Positions 1-6,001 of a DNA stretch of 6,029 nucleotides are shown here, in pieces; the first letter of the stretch is position 1; each line of letters opens with the position of its first letter. This DNA comes from Nitrospira sp. (GTDB taxonomy: Bacteria; Nitrospirota; Nitrospiria; Nitrospirales; Nitrospiraceae), in contig JABMDH010000041.1 of the NCBI GenBank assembly GCA_015904075.1, forward strand, positions 3,272 to 9,300, in the 5' to 3' direction. A model generated the notes under the pieces. That model had not been told where the DNA came from. It saw nothing but the letters and a program-made list of their open reading frames with translations, and did not search any database. The position numbers and the translations under genes were made by a program.

Positions 1-111
1 CATGGCATCAATGCGTTGACCAACGGGTCATTGGATGACCCACAAGTCAAAACGAAGGCGCTGGCGAAGGCTGCGGAGCTGGGATTCTCCGGCAAAGGAG
101 GGGCACGGTGA
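1..111 (+). CDS. ureB: Urease subunit beta, C-terminal end (partial)
   Basis: Open from the left edge in frame 1, giving 36 residues and a TGA at 109-111. The visible peptide contains [12 protein letters not shown] and ends in a basic, glycine-rich tail (GFSGKGGAR). The G-x-N-x-L-x-NG-x-L pattern resembles the end of the urease beta subunit. The position directly before ureC, where ureB normally lies, supports the call. UreB packs against UreC in the (alpha-beta-gamma)3 cytoplasmic urease. The stop overlaps the GTG start of ureC by the sequence GTGA, so translation of the two is probably coupled. The rest of ureB and presumably ureA lie outside the window. Whether this is a separate beta subunit or the end of a gamma-beta fusion cannot be seen. 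Confidence 0.82.
   Translation, partial: HGINALTNGSLDDPQVKTKALAKAAELGFSGKGGAR
94..101 (+). promoter_or_regulatory. Shine-Dalgarno of ureC
   Basis: AAAGGAGG ends six bases before the GTG at 108, inside the last codons of ureB. The strong match and good spacing settle the GTG as the ureC start. The resulting N-terminus ([20 protein letters not shown]) also matches the family's usual beginning. Confidence 0.8.
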
Positions 112-1832
112 AAATTCCACGCAAACAATACGCGGATCTCTTCGGCCCCACGGTGGGTGATCGAATCCGGCTTGCCGATACCGAGCTATTCGTCGAAATC
201 GAAAAAGACTTCACCTCGTATGGAGACGAAGCCGTCTTCGGCGGCGGCAAGGTGATACGGGATGGAATGGGTCAGTCTCCAAGCGCTACCAGCGCCAGCG
301 GTGCGCTTGATACGGTGATTACCAACGCGGTGATTCTCGACTACTGGGGTGTCGTCAAGGCGGATATCGGCATTAAGAACGGCCGTATCGTCGGCATCGG
401 CAAGGCGGGCAATTCCGATCTCATGCCGAATGTCACCAAGGGAATGGAAGTAGGGCCCGGCACAGAAGCCATTTCCGGAGAAGGCTGCATCGTGACGGCG
501 GGAGGCGTCGAAACGCACATCCATTATATCTGTCCCCAACAGTATTGGGAGGCGCTCTCCGCCGGTCTGACCACCATGATCGGCGGCGGAACCGGGCCTG
601 CGACCGGCACGAACGCTACGACCTGCACACCGGGGCCATGGAACATTCATCGGATGCTGGAAGCCTCCGATGGAATTCCGATCAATCTTGGTTTCCTGGG
701 GAAGGGCAATGCGTCCCAGCCTCAAGGATTGGACGAACAGATTGAGGCCGGCGCGATCGGGTTGAAGCTCCATGAGGATTGGGGGACCACACCGGCCGCG
801 ATCGACACCTGTTTGAGTGTCGCCGAACGCTATGATGTGCAGGTCGCCATTCACACCGATACGTTGAATGAAGCGGGTTTCGTCGAGGACACGATTAACG
901 CCTTCAAAGGGCGGACGATTCACTCGTTTCATACAGAGGGCGCCGGCGGCGGGCATGCGCCGGATATCATCAAGGTCTGCGGCGAGCCGAACGTGCTGCC
1001 GTCTTCGACCAATCCGACGATGCCGTTTACCGTGAATACGATGGACGAGCATTTGGACATGCTCATTGTCTGCCATCACCTGAATAAGCGCGTGCCGGAA
1101 GATGTTGCTTTTGCCGAGTCGCGCATCCGGCGAGAGACGATTGCGGCAGAGGATATTCTGCACGATTTGGGGGCGATCAGCATTATGTCGTCGGATTCCC
1201 AGGCCATGGGGCGGATCGGCGAAGTGATTATCCGCACCTGGCAGACGGCGCATAAGATGAAAGTGCAGCGGGGCCATCTGTCGCCGAAGAGCGGGAAGGA
1301 TTCGGCTCAACACGATAACTTCCGGGCAAAGCGCTATGTGGCCAAGTACACGATCAATCCGGCGCTTGCGCATGGGATTGCTCATGAAGTCGGCTCGGTG
1401 GAAGTGGGGAAAATCGCCGATCTCGTCATTTGGAAGCCGGCTTTCTTCGGCGTGAAGCCGGAGATGGTCCTGAAGAGCGGATTCATCGCGCAAGCGCAGA
1501 TGGGAGACCCCAACGCGTCCATCCCGACGCCTGAACCGATTATCAGCCGGCCGATGTTCGGCTCGTTCGGACGGGCGATCCACAGCACCAGCTTCACCTT
1601 CTTATCTCAGGCGGCGCTGGATCGGGAGATCCCGAAGAAGCTCGGTTTGCAGAAGCGCGTGGCCGCGGTGAAAAACTGTCGCACGGTGAAGAAGCGCGAT
1701 CTGAAGTTGAACGATTATCTGCCCAAGATCGAAGTCGATCCGGAAACGTATGTCGTAACGGCCGACGGCGAGCGGCTCACGTGTGAACCGGCGATTGTGT
1801 TGCCGATGGCGCAGCGGTATTTCCTGTTTTAG
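108..1832 (+). CDS. ureC: Urease subunit alpha (catalytic)
   Basis: Catalytic subunit of nickel urease (urea + H2O to ammonia + carbamate), a cytoplasmic amidohydrolase-fold protein. At 574 residues it has the usual length. All active-site residues are visible at a constant offset of +3 from Klebsiella numbering: His137 and His139 (THIH), Lys220, the lysine that is carbamylated (GLKLHEDWG), His222, His249 ([11 protein letters not shown]), His275 ([15 protein letters not shown]), Cys322 and His323 of the mobile flap (VCHHL), and Asp363 (SSDSQAMGR). The protein should therefore be active once metallated. It starts with GTG, overlapping the ureB stop. Its last 110 codons (from Met465) are repeated immediately downstream at 1850-2182 with one amino-acid difference. 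It belongs to the same transcription unit as ureF, ureG and ureD. Confidence 0.98.
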   Translation: MKIPRKQYADLFGPTVGDRIRLADTELFVEIEKDFTSYGDEAVFGGGKVIRDGMGQSPSATSASGALDTVITNAVILDYWGVVKADIGIKNGRIVGIGKAGNSDLMPNVTKGMEVGPGTEAISGEGCIVTAGGVETHIHYICPQQYWEALSAGLTTMIGGGTGPATGTNATTCTPGPWNIHRMLEASDGIPINLGFLGKGNASQPQGLDEQIEAGAIGLKLHEDWGTTPAAIDTCLSVAERYDVQVAIHTDTLNEAGFVEDTINAFKGRTIHSFHTEGAGGGHAPDIIKVCGEPNVLPSSTNPTMPFTVNTMDEHLDMLIVCHHLNKRVPEDVAFAESRIRRETIAAEDILHDLGAISIMSSDSQAMGRIGEVIIRTWQTAHKMKVQRGHLSPKSGKDSAQHDNFRAKRYVAKYTINPALAHGIAHEVGSVEVGKIADLVIWKPAFFGVKPEMVLKSGFIAQAQMGDPNASIPTPEPIISRPMFGSFGRAIHSTSFTFLSQAALDREIPKKLGLQKRVAAVKNCRTVKKRDLKLNDYLPKIEVDPETYVVTADGERLTCEPAIVLPMAQRYFLF

Positions 1833-1846
1833 CGTAAGGGGTGAAG
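1496..1846 (+). repeat. Tandem duplication, copy 1 (ureC 3' end plus flank)
   Basis: First copy of a direct repeat with a period of exactly 350 bp and no insertions or deletions. It spans codons 464/465 to the stop of ureC plus about 14 bases of 3' flank. Similarity stops abruptly on both sides. The base at 1846 is shared by the end of copy 1 and the start of copy 2. In the coding part (1500-1832 against 1850-2182) I count 28 mismatches in 333 bases, about 92% identity. Confidence 0.95.
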
Positions 1847-2182
1847 CAGATGGGGGATCCCAACGCGTCCATTCCAACGCCTGAACCTATCATCAGCCGG
1901 CCGATGTTCGGCTCATTCGGGCGGGCGATCCACAGCACCAGTTTCACCTTCTTGTCTCAGGCGGCGCTGGATCGAGAGATCCCGAAGAAGCTCGGTTTGC
2001 AGAAGCGCGTGGCGGCGGTGAAAAATTGCCGCACGGTGAAGAAACGCGATTTGAAACTGAACGATTATCTGCCCGCAATCGAAGTTGATCCGGAAACGTA
2101 CGTCGTGACGGCAGACGGCGAACGACTCACGTGTGAACCGGCGATTGTGTTGCCGATGGCGCAGCGGTATTTCCTATTTTAG
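1841..2182 (+). CDS. Duplicate C-terminal fragment of urease alpha (gene fragment, possibly translated)
   Basis: Intact frame of 113 codons from a GTG at 1841, or 110 codons from the ATG at 1850, which aligns with Met465 of full-length UreC. AAGGGG at 1836-1841 sits eight bases before that ATG, so translation by re-initiation after the ureC stop is possible. The protein equals UreC 465-574 except for Ala in place of Lys540. It lacks every nickel ligand and the flap cysteine/histidine, so it cannot be a urease alone. Of 28 nucleotide differences from ureC, 25 are silent, which is not what free decay of a dead copy would give. It could be a remnant left by allele replacement, an expressed truncated subunit, or an assembly artefact joining two strains. 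I regard a non-functional remnant as most likely, without firm proof. Confidence 0.7.
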   Translation: MKQMGDPNASIPTPEPIISRPMFGSFGRAIHSTSFTFLSQAALDREIPKKLGLQKRVAAVKNCRTVKKRDLKLNDYLPAIEVDPETYVVTADGERLTCEPAIVLPMAQRYFLF

Positions 2183-2196
2183 CGTATGGGGTAAAG
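1846..2196 (+). repeat. Tandem duplication, copy 2 (ureC 3' end plus flank)
   Basis: Second copy of the 350-bp-period repeat. It ends at 2196, after which the sequence becomes the ureF leader, whereas copy 1 runs into the start of copy 2. The short 3' flank is also shared (1833-1846 against 2183-2196, two mismatches), so the duplicated segment included non-coding sequence after the stop codon. Confidence 0.95.
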
Positions 2197-2229
2197 GGTG
2201 AGGGGGAAGGAGTAAGAGGAAGTCGCCGG

Positions 2230-2916
2230 ATGAAGACACGCGGGTTGCTCGAAGGGTTGCGATTTGCTGATACGTTTTTCCCGTCTGGCGGGTACGCTTT
2301 TTCATCCGGTTTGGAAGCAGCCGTGCAGGGCGGCGCCGTCAAGGATTCCGATCAACTGGCTCGCTATGTCGAGGATCTGCTGCGCGGAGGAATGAGCCGG
2401 CGGGAGGCGCGTGCCGTCAAATTGGCGAACCGGGCCGGAGCAGCCGGAACACTCAATCCAGCGATCGATGTGGATCGGGAGTTGGATTCGACGAAGCTCG
2501 GCCGCGACTCGCGTCTTGCCAGCCGTCAGATGGGGCGGCAGGTGATGAAAGTCGCTGCGGATCAACTTCGCGGGAAGACGGTGCTGACGGAGTATCGCGA
2601 TGCGGTGGAAGCGGGTAAGGCTCCCGGTCACGTAGCCGTCAGTTTCGGACTGACGCTGGGAGTCTGTGGATGGAACGGCGAAGAAACAGCCGCGGCATTT
2701 CTCTACCAGACGGCAGTGGGATTCGTCTCGGCCGCGATGCGGCTGACTCCTCTCGGCCAGCGTGAAGGGCAACGTGTGTTGGGAGAGTGGCTCCCATTGA
2801 TCGATCGTATCAGTCGTGAAGTCGGGACCGAGACATCCATGAGTTCATGGTCTCCCATTCAGGATATTTACGCAATGCGCCACGGCCGGCTGGAGTGGCG
2901 GCTCTTTAGAAGCTAA
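2230..2916 (+). CDS. ureF: Urease accessory protein UreF
   Basis: UreF binds UreD and UreG on apo-urease and gates GTP-dependent nickel insertion; it is an all-helical cytoplasmic protein. At 228 residues the length is normal for the family. Recognisable parts are the N-terminal FPSGGYAFSSGLE (residues 17-29), SRQMGRQ (98-104), RLTPLGQREGQ (171-181), and the C-terminal MRHGRLEWRLFRS (216-228), which resembles the conserved UreF tail that contacts UreD. The ATG at 2230 follows a purine-rich leader, with AGAGGA at 2215-2220 nine bases upstream. It lies 47 bases after the duplicated ureC fragment and 49 bases before ureG. Its stop codon is within a perfect 8-bp stem hairpin. Confidence 0.94.
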   Translation: MKTRGLLEGLRFADTFFPSGGYAFSSGLEAAVQGGAVKDSDQLARYVEDLLRGGMSRREARAVKLANRAGAAGTLNPAIDVDRELDSTKLGRDSRLASRQMGRQVMKVAADQLRGKTVLTEYRDAVEAGKAPGHVAVSFGLTLGVCGWNGEETAAAFLYQTAVGFVSAAMRLTPLGQREGQRVLGEWLPLIDRISREVGTETSMSSWSPIQDIYAMRHGRLEWRLFRS

Positions 2917-2951
2917 GAGCAGGTCTTAGCTATCGGCTGTCAGCTAACAGC
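2911..2951 (+). other. Two tandem hairpins at the ureF/ureG junction
   Basis: AGCTAAGA (2911-2918) and TCTTAGCT (2924-2931) form a perfect 8-bp stem with a 5-nt loop, and the ureF stop codon lies within the stem. A second stem GCTGT/ACAGC (2936-2940, 2947-2951) follows with a 6-nt loop. No T-run follows, so this is not a Rho-independent terminator. mRNA processing, stability or translation effects are possible but inferred. Confidence 0.5.
2931..2950 (+). repeat. Dispersed 20-bp repeat, copy A
   Basis: TATCGGCTGTCAGCTAACAG lies in the ureF-ureG gap. It fits a loose consensus TATCGGYYRTYAGCNAWCAG shared with copies at 4621-4640 and 5718-5737 on the same strand. It differs from copy B at 4 of 20 positions and from copy C at 5. 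Confidence 0.5.
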
Positions 2952-2965
2952 TCTTTAGGATTTAC

Positions 2966-3640
2966 ATGCACGACCACAACAATCAACACCGTCACGGCGA
3001 CATGCATCCGACACAAGCGAGAGTGAAGGGCATTCCCATCATCGGCGTTGGAGGACCTGTCGGGTCTGGCAAAACCGCGCTGGTCGAAGCCCTGTGCCGG
3101 ACACTGCGTGACCGCTACAGCCTGGCGGCGGTGACGAACGATATTTTCACAAAAATCGATGCGGAGATCCTGACCAAACGCGCCGCCTTGCCGATCGACC
3201 GGATCGTGGGAGTGGAGACTGGAGGCTGTCCCCATACGGCGATTCGGGAGGATGCGTCGCATAATCTGGAAGCGATCGACGACCTGCTTAAGCGGCATCC
3301 GGACATCGAATTGATTTTCTTGGAGAGCGGCGGGGACAACTTGGCCGCGACCTTCAGTCCCGAATTGGTGGACTTCGTCATCTATGTCATCGATGTGGCA
3401 GGAGGCGATAAGATTCCACGTAAAGGCGGACCGGGCATCACCCGATCCGATCTGCTGATCATCAATAAGATGGATCTGGCTCCTTATGTTCGAGCCGATT
3501 TGGCTGTGATGGAGCGGGACACTCTCCGCATGCGGGGCGAGTTGCCCTTCGTCTTCACCAACCTCTTGTCCGGGGCAGGGCTCGATACGGTGTCGGCCTG
3601 GGTCGAGCAACGTATCCCACAGCGGGTTCCGCGCGTGTGA
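2966..3640 (+). CDS. ureG: Urease accessory GTPase UreG
   Basis: SIMIBI-class GTPase whose hydrolysis of GTP drives nickel delivery to urease. At 224 residues it is slightly long because of a histidine-rich N-terminal extension (His2, 4, 8, 10 and 14). The core begins near residue 20 with the P-loop GPVGSGKT (30-37). It continues with the nickel-binding Cys-Pro-His (88-90, in [11 protein letters not shown]), ESGGDNL (120-126), [16 protein letters not shown] (143-158), and the guanine-specificity motif NKMD (167-170). AGGA at 2957-2960, five bases ahead of the ATG, is a modest ribosome site. The TGA overlaps the GTG start of ureD. With no ureE in sight, the histidine tail may take over nickel capture; that is inference. 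Confidence 0.96.
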   Translation: MHDHNNQHRHGDMHPTQARVKGIPIIGVGGPVGSGKTALVEALCRTLRDRYSLAAVTNDIFTKIDAEILTKRAALPIDRIVGVETGGCPHTAIREDASHNLEAIDDLLKRHPDIELIFLESGGDNLAATFSPELVDFVIYVIDVAGGDKIPRKGGPGITRSDLLIINKMDLAPYVRADLAVMERDTLRMRGELPFVFTNLLSGAGLDTVSAWVEQRIPQRVPRV

Positions 3641-4533
3641 TTGTCTTACCGGTGCGCGTGTCACCAAAAAGAAAACACTCACCGGATATTCTGACCGAGT
3701 CGGTCGGCCGCACTGGAACGTTGCGGCTGGAGTATGCCCGGCGTAACGGCAGGACGATCATCGCGCGCTCTCACTGCACGACCCCCTGGCATCTGCTCCC
3801 GCCAATCTACCTGGATGAGACGGGTGCGGCCTATACGTTGCTGGTCAATCCTTCTGGCGGCCTGGTCGGTGGCGATCGGCTATCCATCGACATGAAGCTG
3901 GAGGCGGAGGCCCATGTCCTCATCTCCGCGCCGTCAGCGAATCGCGTCTATCGCTCGCAGGGCGAGGTGTCGATTCAGGATATCAAGATCACGCTCGGCG
4001 CCGGTGCGGTGTTGGAGTGGTTGCCCGAACATACCATCCCTTTTGCAGGTTCGCGATTCCGCCAATCGATTCATGCGAACTTGGGACCGGGTGCGACGAT
4101 TCTCTTATGGGATGCCGTTGCATCGGGACGAATTGCCAGAGACGAGCGGTGGGCCTTTGCGAGTTTGGAGAATGAGATACGCATTACGACAGCGGCGGGG
4201 CAGTCGCTGGTGGAGCGGTATGCACTTGATCCGGCGACGGACCTGGGGTCGGTCGGGCTTGCGGCGGAATGGGACTATGTTGCGTCGCTCTATGTCATCA
4301 ACGATACCGTCACGCCTGAGGTGTGGAGTCGTTTGGAAGCAAGGATCGGCCTGCTGCTGGACGAGCGAGCGGGGTCTCTATTGGGGGGCGTGTCTCAGCC
4401 GGCTGCGCCGGGAGTTGCGGTCAAACTTCTGGCCAGGACTGCGCCGGATCTCACCGAAGCACTGGATGCTTTGTGGGCTGCCGTCCGTGCAGAGCTCTGG
4501 AACCTGCCGCCCGTGGCATGGAGGAAGTACTGA
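3637..4533 (+). CDS. ureD: Urease accessory protein UreD (UreH)
   Basis: UreD is the scaffold that binds apo-urease and recruits UreF and UreG; published work on the family suggests nickel passes through a tunnel in it. The protein has 298 residues. Family hallmarks are [12 protein letters not shown] (71-82), [12 protein letters not shown] (98-109), the [14 protein letters not shown] block (126-139), and [10 protein letters not shown] (156-165), matching the usual order of conserved UreD blocks. The GTG at 3637 overlaps the ureG stop by GTGA. No good Shine-Dalgarno precedes it, so coupling to ureG translation is the likely way it is made. The first 20 residues are poorly conserved, so the exact start is a little uncertain. 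It is the last gene of the operon and converges on the desaturase 86 bp away. Confidence 0.93.
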   Translation: MIVLPVRVSPKRKHSPDILTESVGRTGTLRLEYARRNGRTIIARSHCTTPWHLLPPIYLDETGAAYTLLVNPSGGLVGGDRLSIDMKLEAEAHVLISAPSANRVYRSQGEVSIQDIKITLGAGAVLEWLPEHTIPFAGSRFRQSIHANLGPGATILLWDAVASGRIARDERWAFASLENEIRITTAAGQSLVERYALDPATDLGSVGLAAEWDYVASLYVINDTVTPEVWSRLEARIGLLLDERAGSLLGGVSQPAAPGVAVKLLARTAPDLTEALDALWAAVRAELWNLPPVAWRKY

Positions 4534-4575
4534 CGGGGTTGGATCAAAAGAGCCGGTGGCGTATAGCACAAAATC

Positions 4576-4605
4576 AGCGAGTGGATTCGGGCGAATCAAT
4601 CCGCT
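4576..4605 (-). terminator. Weak hairpin, possible terminator for the desaturase
   Basis: The gap between the convergent genes has GATTC/GAATC arms around GGGC (4584-4597), or alternatively GGATT/AATCC with a bulged AGC/GCT extension (4576-4605). Read on the - strand, the hairpin is followed by TGATTTTGTG, a short T-run. On the + strand there is no T-run after it. The stems are short, so this is only a candidate. Confidence 0.27.
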
Positions 4606-4619
4606 AATTCGATTACGCG

Positions 4620-5558
4620 CTATCGGCTATTAGCAATCAGTTCTTGCCCTCGTTCCCCACCAGAGGCAGTGCGGAGCGAGGAAGCGAGGCCAAGCAGCGA
4701 GAGCGTGTAGATCAGCCATTTCGACGGATCGAAATTATACCAGCGTGGACCGTTCCGGTAATCGGTCTGGTGCGTGTGGTGGTAGTTGTGGTACCCCTCG
4801 CCGAATGTGACGAGCGAGATCAGCCAGCTGTCCCGGCTGGAATCCGCCTGGCTGTGCGGTTGACGCCCCCATAAGTGGCAAATCGAGTTGATGCAAAACG
4901 TCGAGTTGAGAACGGCGAACATCCGGCCGACTCCCGCGAGCATGAAACAACTGACTCCGGCCATCCATCCTCCATACAGCCATCCGACGACGAATGGAAA
5001 GGCAAGGCCGGAGAGGACGATTGGCACGTAGTACTGGTGCTGCCACACCACGATAGGATCTTGCCGAAGGCGTGCCGCGTATTTGGGGTCGGCATGGCTT
5101 TGGTCCGACCACAGCCATCCGCAGTGGCTATGCCAAAATCCCAGTTTAGCATTGTACGGGTCGGCATCCTGGTCGCAAGCGGCATGGTGGCGGATATGGT
5201 CCGCTCCCCATTTGAGGGCGGAGTTTTGAAGCGCCCAGCCACCGGCAATCAAGAAACAGACTTTAACCCAATTCTGACAGGTGAAGCTTCGGTGTGAAAT
5301 CAATCGGTGGTACCCGACGGTAATGCCCAATCCGGTCACGACATACAATAGGCCGAACATCGTCCAGTCCAGCCAGGTATAGCCGTAGAAGAATCCGAAG
5401 AGCGGTACGCCGATCATGGCACTGCAGGTGACCAGACCGAAGAGCAGCATGGTCACATAAATGGGATAGGTGCGCCGGAGCCCTGTCACGGGGACAGCCG
5501 GTCCACTCTGCGGCACGAGGGTCTCGGATGCAGGGGAATCCTCGGATGTGTGGATCAT
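4620..5558 (-). CDS. Membrane fatty-acid (acyl-CoA/acyl-lipid) desaturase
   Basis: A 312-residue member of the membrane di-iron desaturase family (delta-9 type, DesC/Ole1-like), which introduces a cis double bond into an acyl chain with O2 and an electron donor. The three histidine boxes are HRLISH (84-89), HIRHH (121-125) and HNYHH (257-261). The additional NSICHLWG (224-231) has the extra histidine typical of stearoyl-CoA desaturases. Hydrophobic segments lie near residues 32-56, 63-83, 99-110, 177-195 and 197-210, with polar ends facing the cytosol. The ATG at 5558 has no clear Shine-Dalgarno. An in-frame stop lies about 80 bases upstream with no better start between. The last codons and stop (LIANSR-stop) are formed by dispersed repeat copy B. 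The acyl substrate cannot be told from sequence. No functional tie to urease is apparent. Confidence 0.93.
   Translation of the reverse strand: MIHTSEDSPASETLVPQSGPAVPVTGLRRTYPIYVTMLLFGLVTCSAMIGVPLFGFFYGYTWLDWTMFGLLYVVTGLGITVGYHRLISHRSFTCQNWVKVCFLIAGGWALQNSALKWGADHIRHHAACDQDADPYNAKLGFWHSHCGWLWSDQSHADPKYAARLRQDPIVVWQHQYYVPIVLSGLAFPFVVGWLYGGWMAGVSCFMLAGVGRMFAVLNSTFCINSICHLWGRQPHSQADSSRDSWLISLVTFGEGYHNYHHTHQTDYRNGPRWYNFDPSKWLIYTLSLLGLASSLRTASGGERGQELIANSR
4621..4640 (+). repeat. Dispersed 20-bp repeat, copy B
   Basis: TATCGGCTATTAGCAATCAG is the second copy of the family seen at 2931 and 5718. It overlaps the 3' end of the desaturase. Read on the - strand it encodes the end of the protein (LIANSR) and supplies most of the TAG stop. 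Confidence 0.5.
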
Positions 5559-5616
5559 GCGGACGACGATGCTCTTATGCTCTGGTTTTTCAGGAAGGCC
5601 GGTGCGTACCGGCAGT

Positions 5617-5631
5617 CTGTCACTGTAACAG
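5617..5631. promoter_or_regulatory. Imperfect palindrome upstream of the desaturase
   Basis: CTGTCACTGTAACAG pairs at six of seven positions around a central T, about 60 bases before the desaturase start. The form TGT-AC-N-GT-ACA resembles a dimeric repressor site. I see no specific known regulator consensus in it. A related shorter palindrome is at 5739-5747. Confidence 0.3.
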
Positions 5632-5692
5632 GTTGAAACCTAATAAGCCATTCATTTTCAGAGTAGATGGCGCAGAGTATGGGCTGAGTCAC

Positions 5693-5709
5693 GAGTGCTG
5701 AGTGCTGAG
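5693..5709 (+). repeat. GAGTGCT tandem repeat
   Basis: Two head-to-tail copies of the heptamer GAGTGCT followed by GAG, nine bases before dispersed repeat copy C. The preceding GCTGAGTC is similar. It looks like part of the same kind of low-complexity intergenic repeat. Confidence 0.5.
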
Positions 5710-5717
5710 ACGGATAC

Positions 5718-5737
5718 TATCGGTCATCAGCGATCAG
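5718..5737 (+). repeat. Dispersed 20-bp repeat, copy C
   Basis: TATCGGTCATCAGCGATCAG is the third copy of the family. It lies in the intergenic region between the desaturase and the gene at 6002 and differs from copy B at 4 of 20 positions. Confidence 0.48.
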
Positions 5738-5738
5738 T

Positions 5739-5747
5739 CTGTGACAG
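5739..5747. promoter_or_regulatory. Perfect CTGT-G-ACAG palindrome
   Basis: CTGTGACAG is a perfect 9-bp inverted repeat. Both it and the palindrome at 5617 have the frame CAGTCTGT...ACAGGTT, so the two sites look like spacing variants of one sequence. A regulatory role is inference. Confidence 0.25.
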
Positions 5748-5815
5748 GTTTATTCACGCGATGTCATGATAGATAAAACTAATATGAATAATGCGGGGAG
5801 GGGGTCTTGTATAGG

Positions 5816-5845
5816 TTGACAGGGGACGGTAAGATTTCATATACA
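5816..5845 (+). promoter_or_regulatory. Sigma70-type promoter for the gene at 6002
   Basis: A perfect -35 box TTGACA (5816-5821) and a -10 box TATACA (5840-5845) are separated by 18 bases, with AT-rich DNA about 25 to 55 bases upstream of the -35. Transcription would start near 5852 and leave a leader of about 150 nt before the ATG at 6002. Confidence 0.55.
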
Positions 5846-5869
5846 TACTTGGTCGAAAGCCAGCCTCGC

Positions 5870-5941
5870 CGGCACGTCGTCGATCATGTATGCGACAGCA
5901 GTTGCCGTTCCCATATTTTTCTTTCATGGGCCGGTGAACGG
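5870..5941 (+). promoter_or_regulatory. Structured 5' leader with two overlapping hairpins
   Basis: Hairpin 1 pairs CGGCA with TGCCG (5870-5874, 5903-5907) and GTCG with CGAC (5876-5879, 5893-5896). Hairpin 2 pairs CCGTTC with GAACGG (5905-5910, 5936-5941) and CCAT with ATGG (5911-5914, 5926-5929). Both need bases 5905-5907, so they compete. I recognise no known riboswitch class. Neither hairpin covers the ribosome site at 5988. Confidence 0.3.
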
Positions 5942-5987
5942 ATACAGGGATATGCGGGTTAGCTTTTAAGGGCGGTAGATTAATCAC

Positions 5988-5994
5988 AAGGAGG
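5988..5994 (+). promoter_or_regulatory. Shine-Dalgarno of the gene at 6002
   Basis: AAGGAGG, complementary to the 16S 3' end, lies seven bases before the ATG at 6002. It is strong evidence that a real gene begins there although only nine codons are in the window. Confidence 0.8.
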
Positions 5995-6001
5995 CAGTCC
6001 A

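Larger units (their letters stand above)
5559..6001. other. Non-coding region between divergent genes
   Basis: There is no convincing gene in these 443 bases. From left to right it holds the desaturase upstream region with a GCCGGT/ACCGGC hairpin (5598-5613), a CTGT/ACAG palindrome (5617-5631), a 7-bp tandem repeat (5693-5709), repeat copy C (5718-5737), a second CTGT/ACAG palindrome (5739-5747), an AT-rich stretch (about 5760-5792), a promoter (5816-5845), and a structured leader. An 86-codon - strand frame across 5754-6014 has no family resemblance and overlaps the promoter and leader. Confidence 0.7.

Noticed and set aside
186..1583. Long 465-codon - strand frame opposite ureC
   Set aside because: It is a codon-bias shadow of ureC: rich in Arg, His and Asp without domain resemblance, and it lies wholly inside an unambiguous gene.
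2901..2958. 9-bp direct repeats GCTCTTTAG as a target-site duplication of a small inserted element
   Set aside because: Removing one repeat unit would delete the ureF stop and fuse ureF in frame to ureG, while the present UreF end (RLFRS-stop) looks like the normal family end. The repeat is more likely due to the self-similar sequence of the region.
5598..5613. GCCGGT/ACCGGC hairpin as a terminator
   Set aside because: The 6-bp stem has no T-run after it on either strand, and it lies in the upstream region of the desaturase, not after a gene.
5617..5631. LexA (SOS) box
   Set aside because: The arms CTGT and ACAG are separated by seven bases rather than the eight of the standard LexA site, and a desaturase is not an expected SOS gene.
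5871..5884. Sigma54 promoter-like GGCACG
   Set aside because: It resembles the -24 half, but the required GC of the -12 element is missing at the right spacing.
5886..5969. Possible 27-residue upstream open frame in the leader of the gene at 6002
   Set aside because: It has no Shine-Dalgarno, its start lies in a hairpin loop, and there is no amino-acid run suggesting an attenuation peptide.
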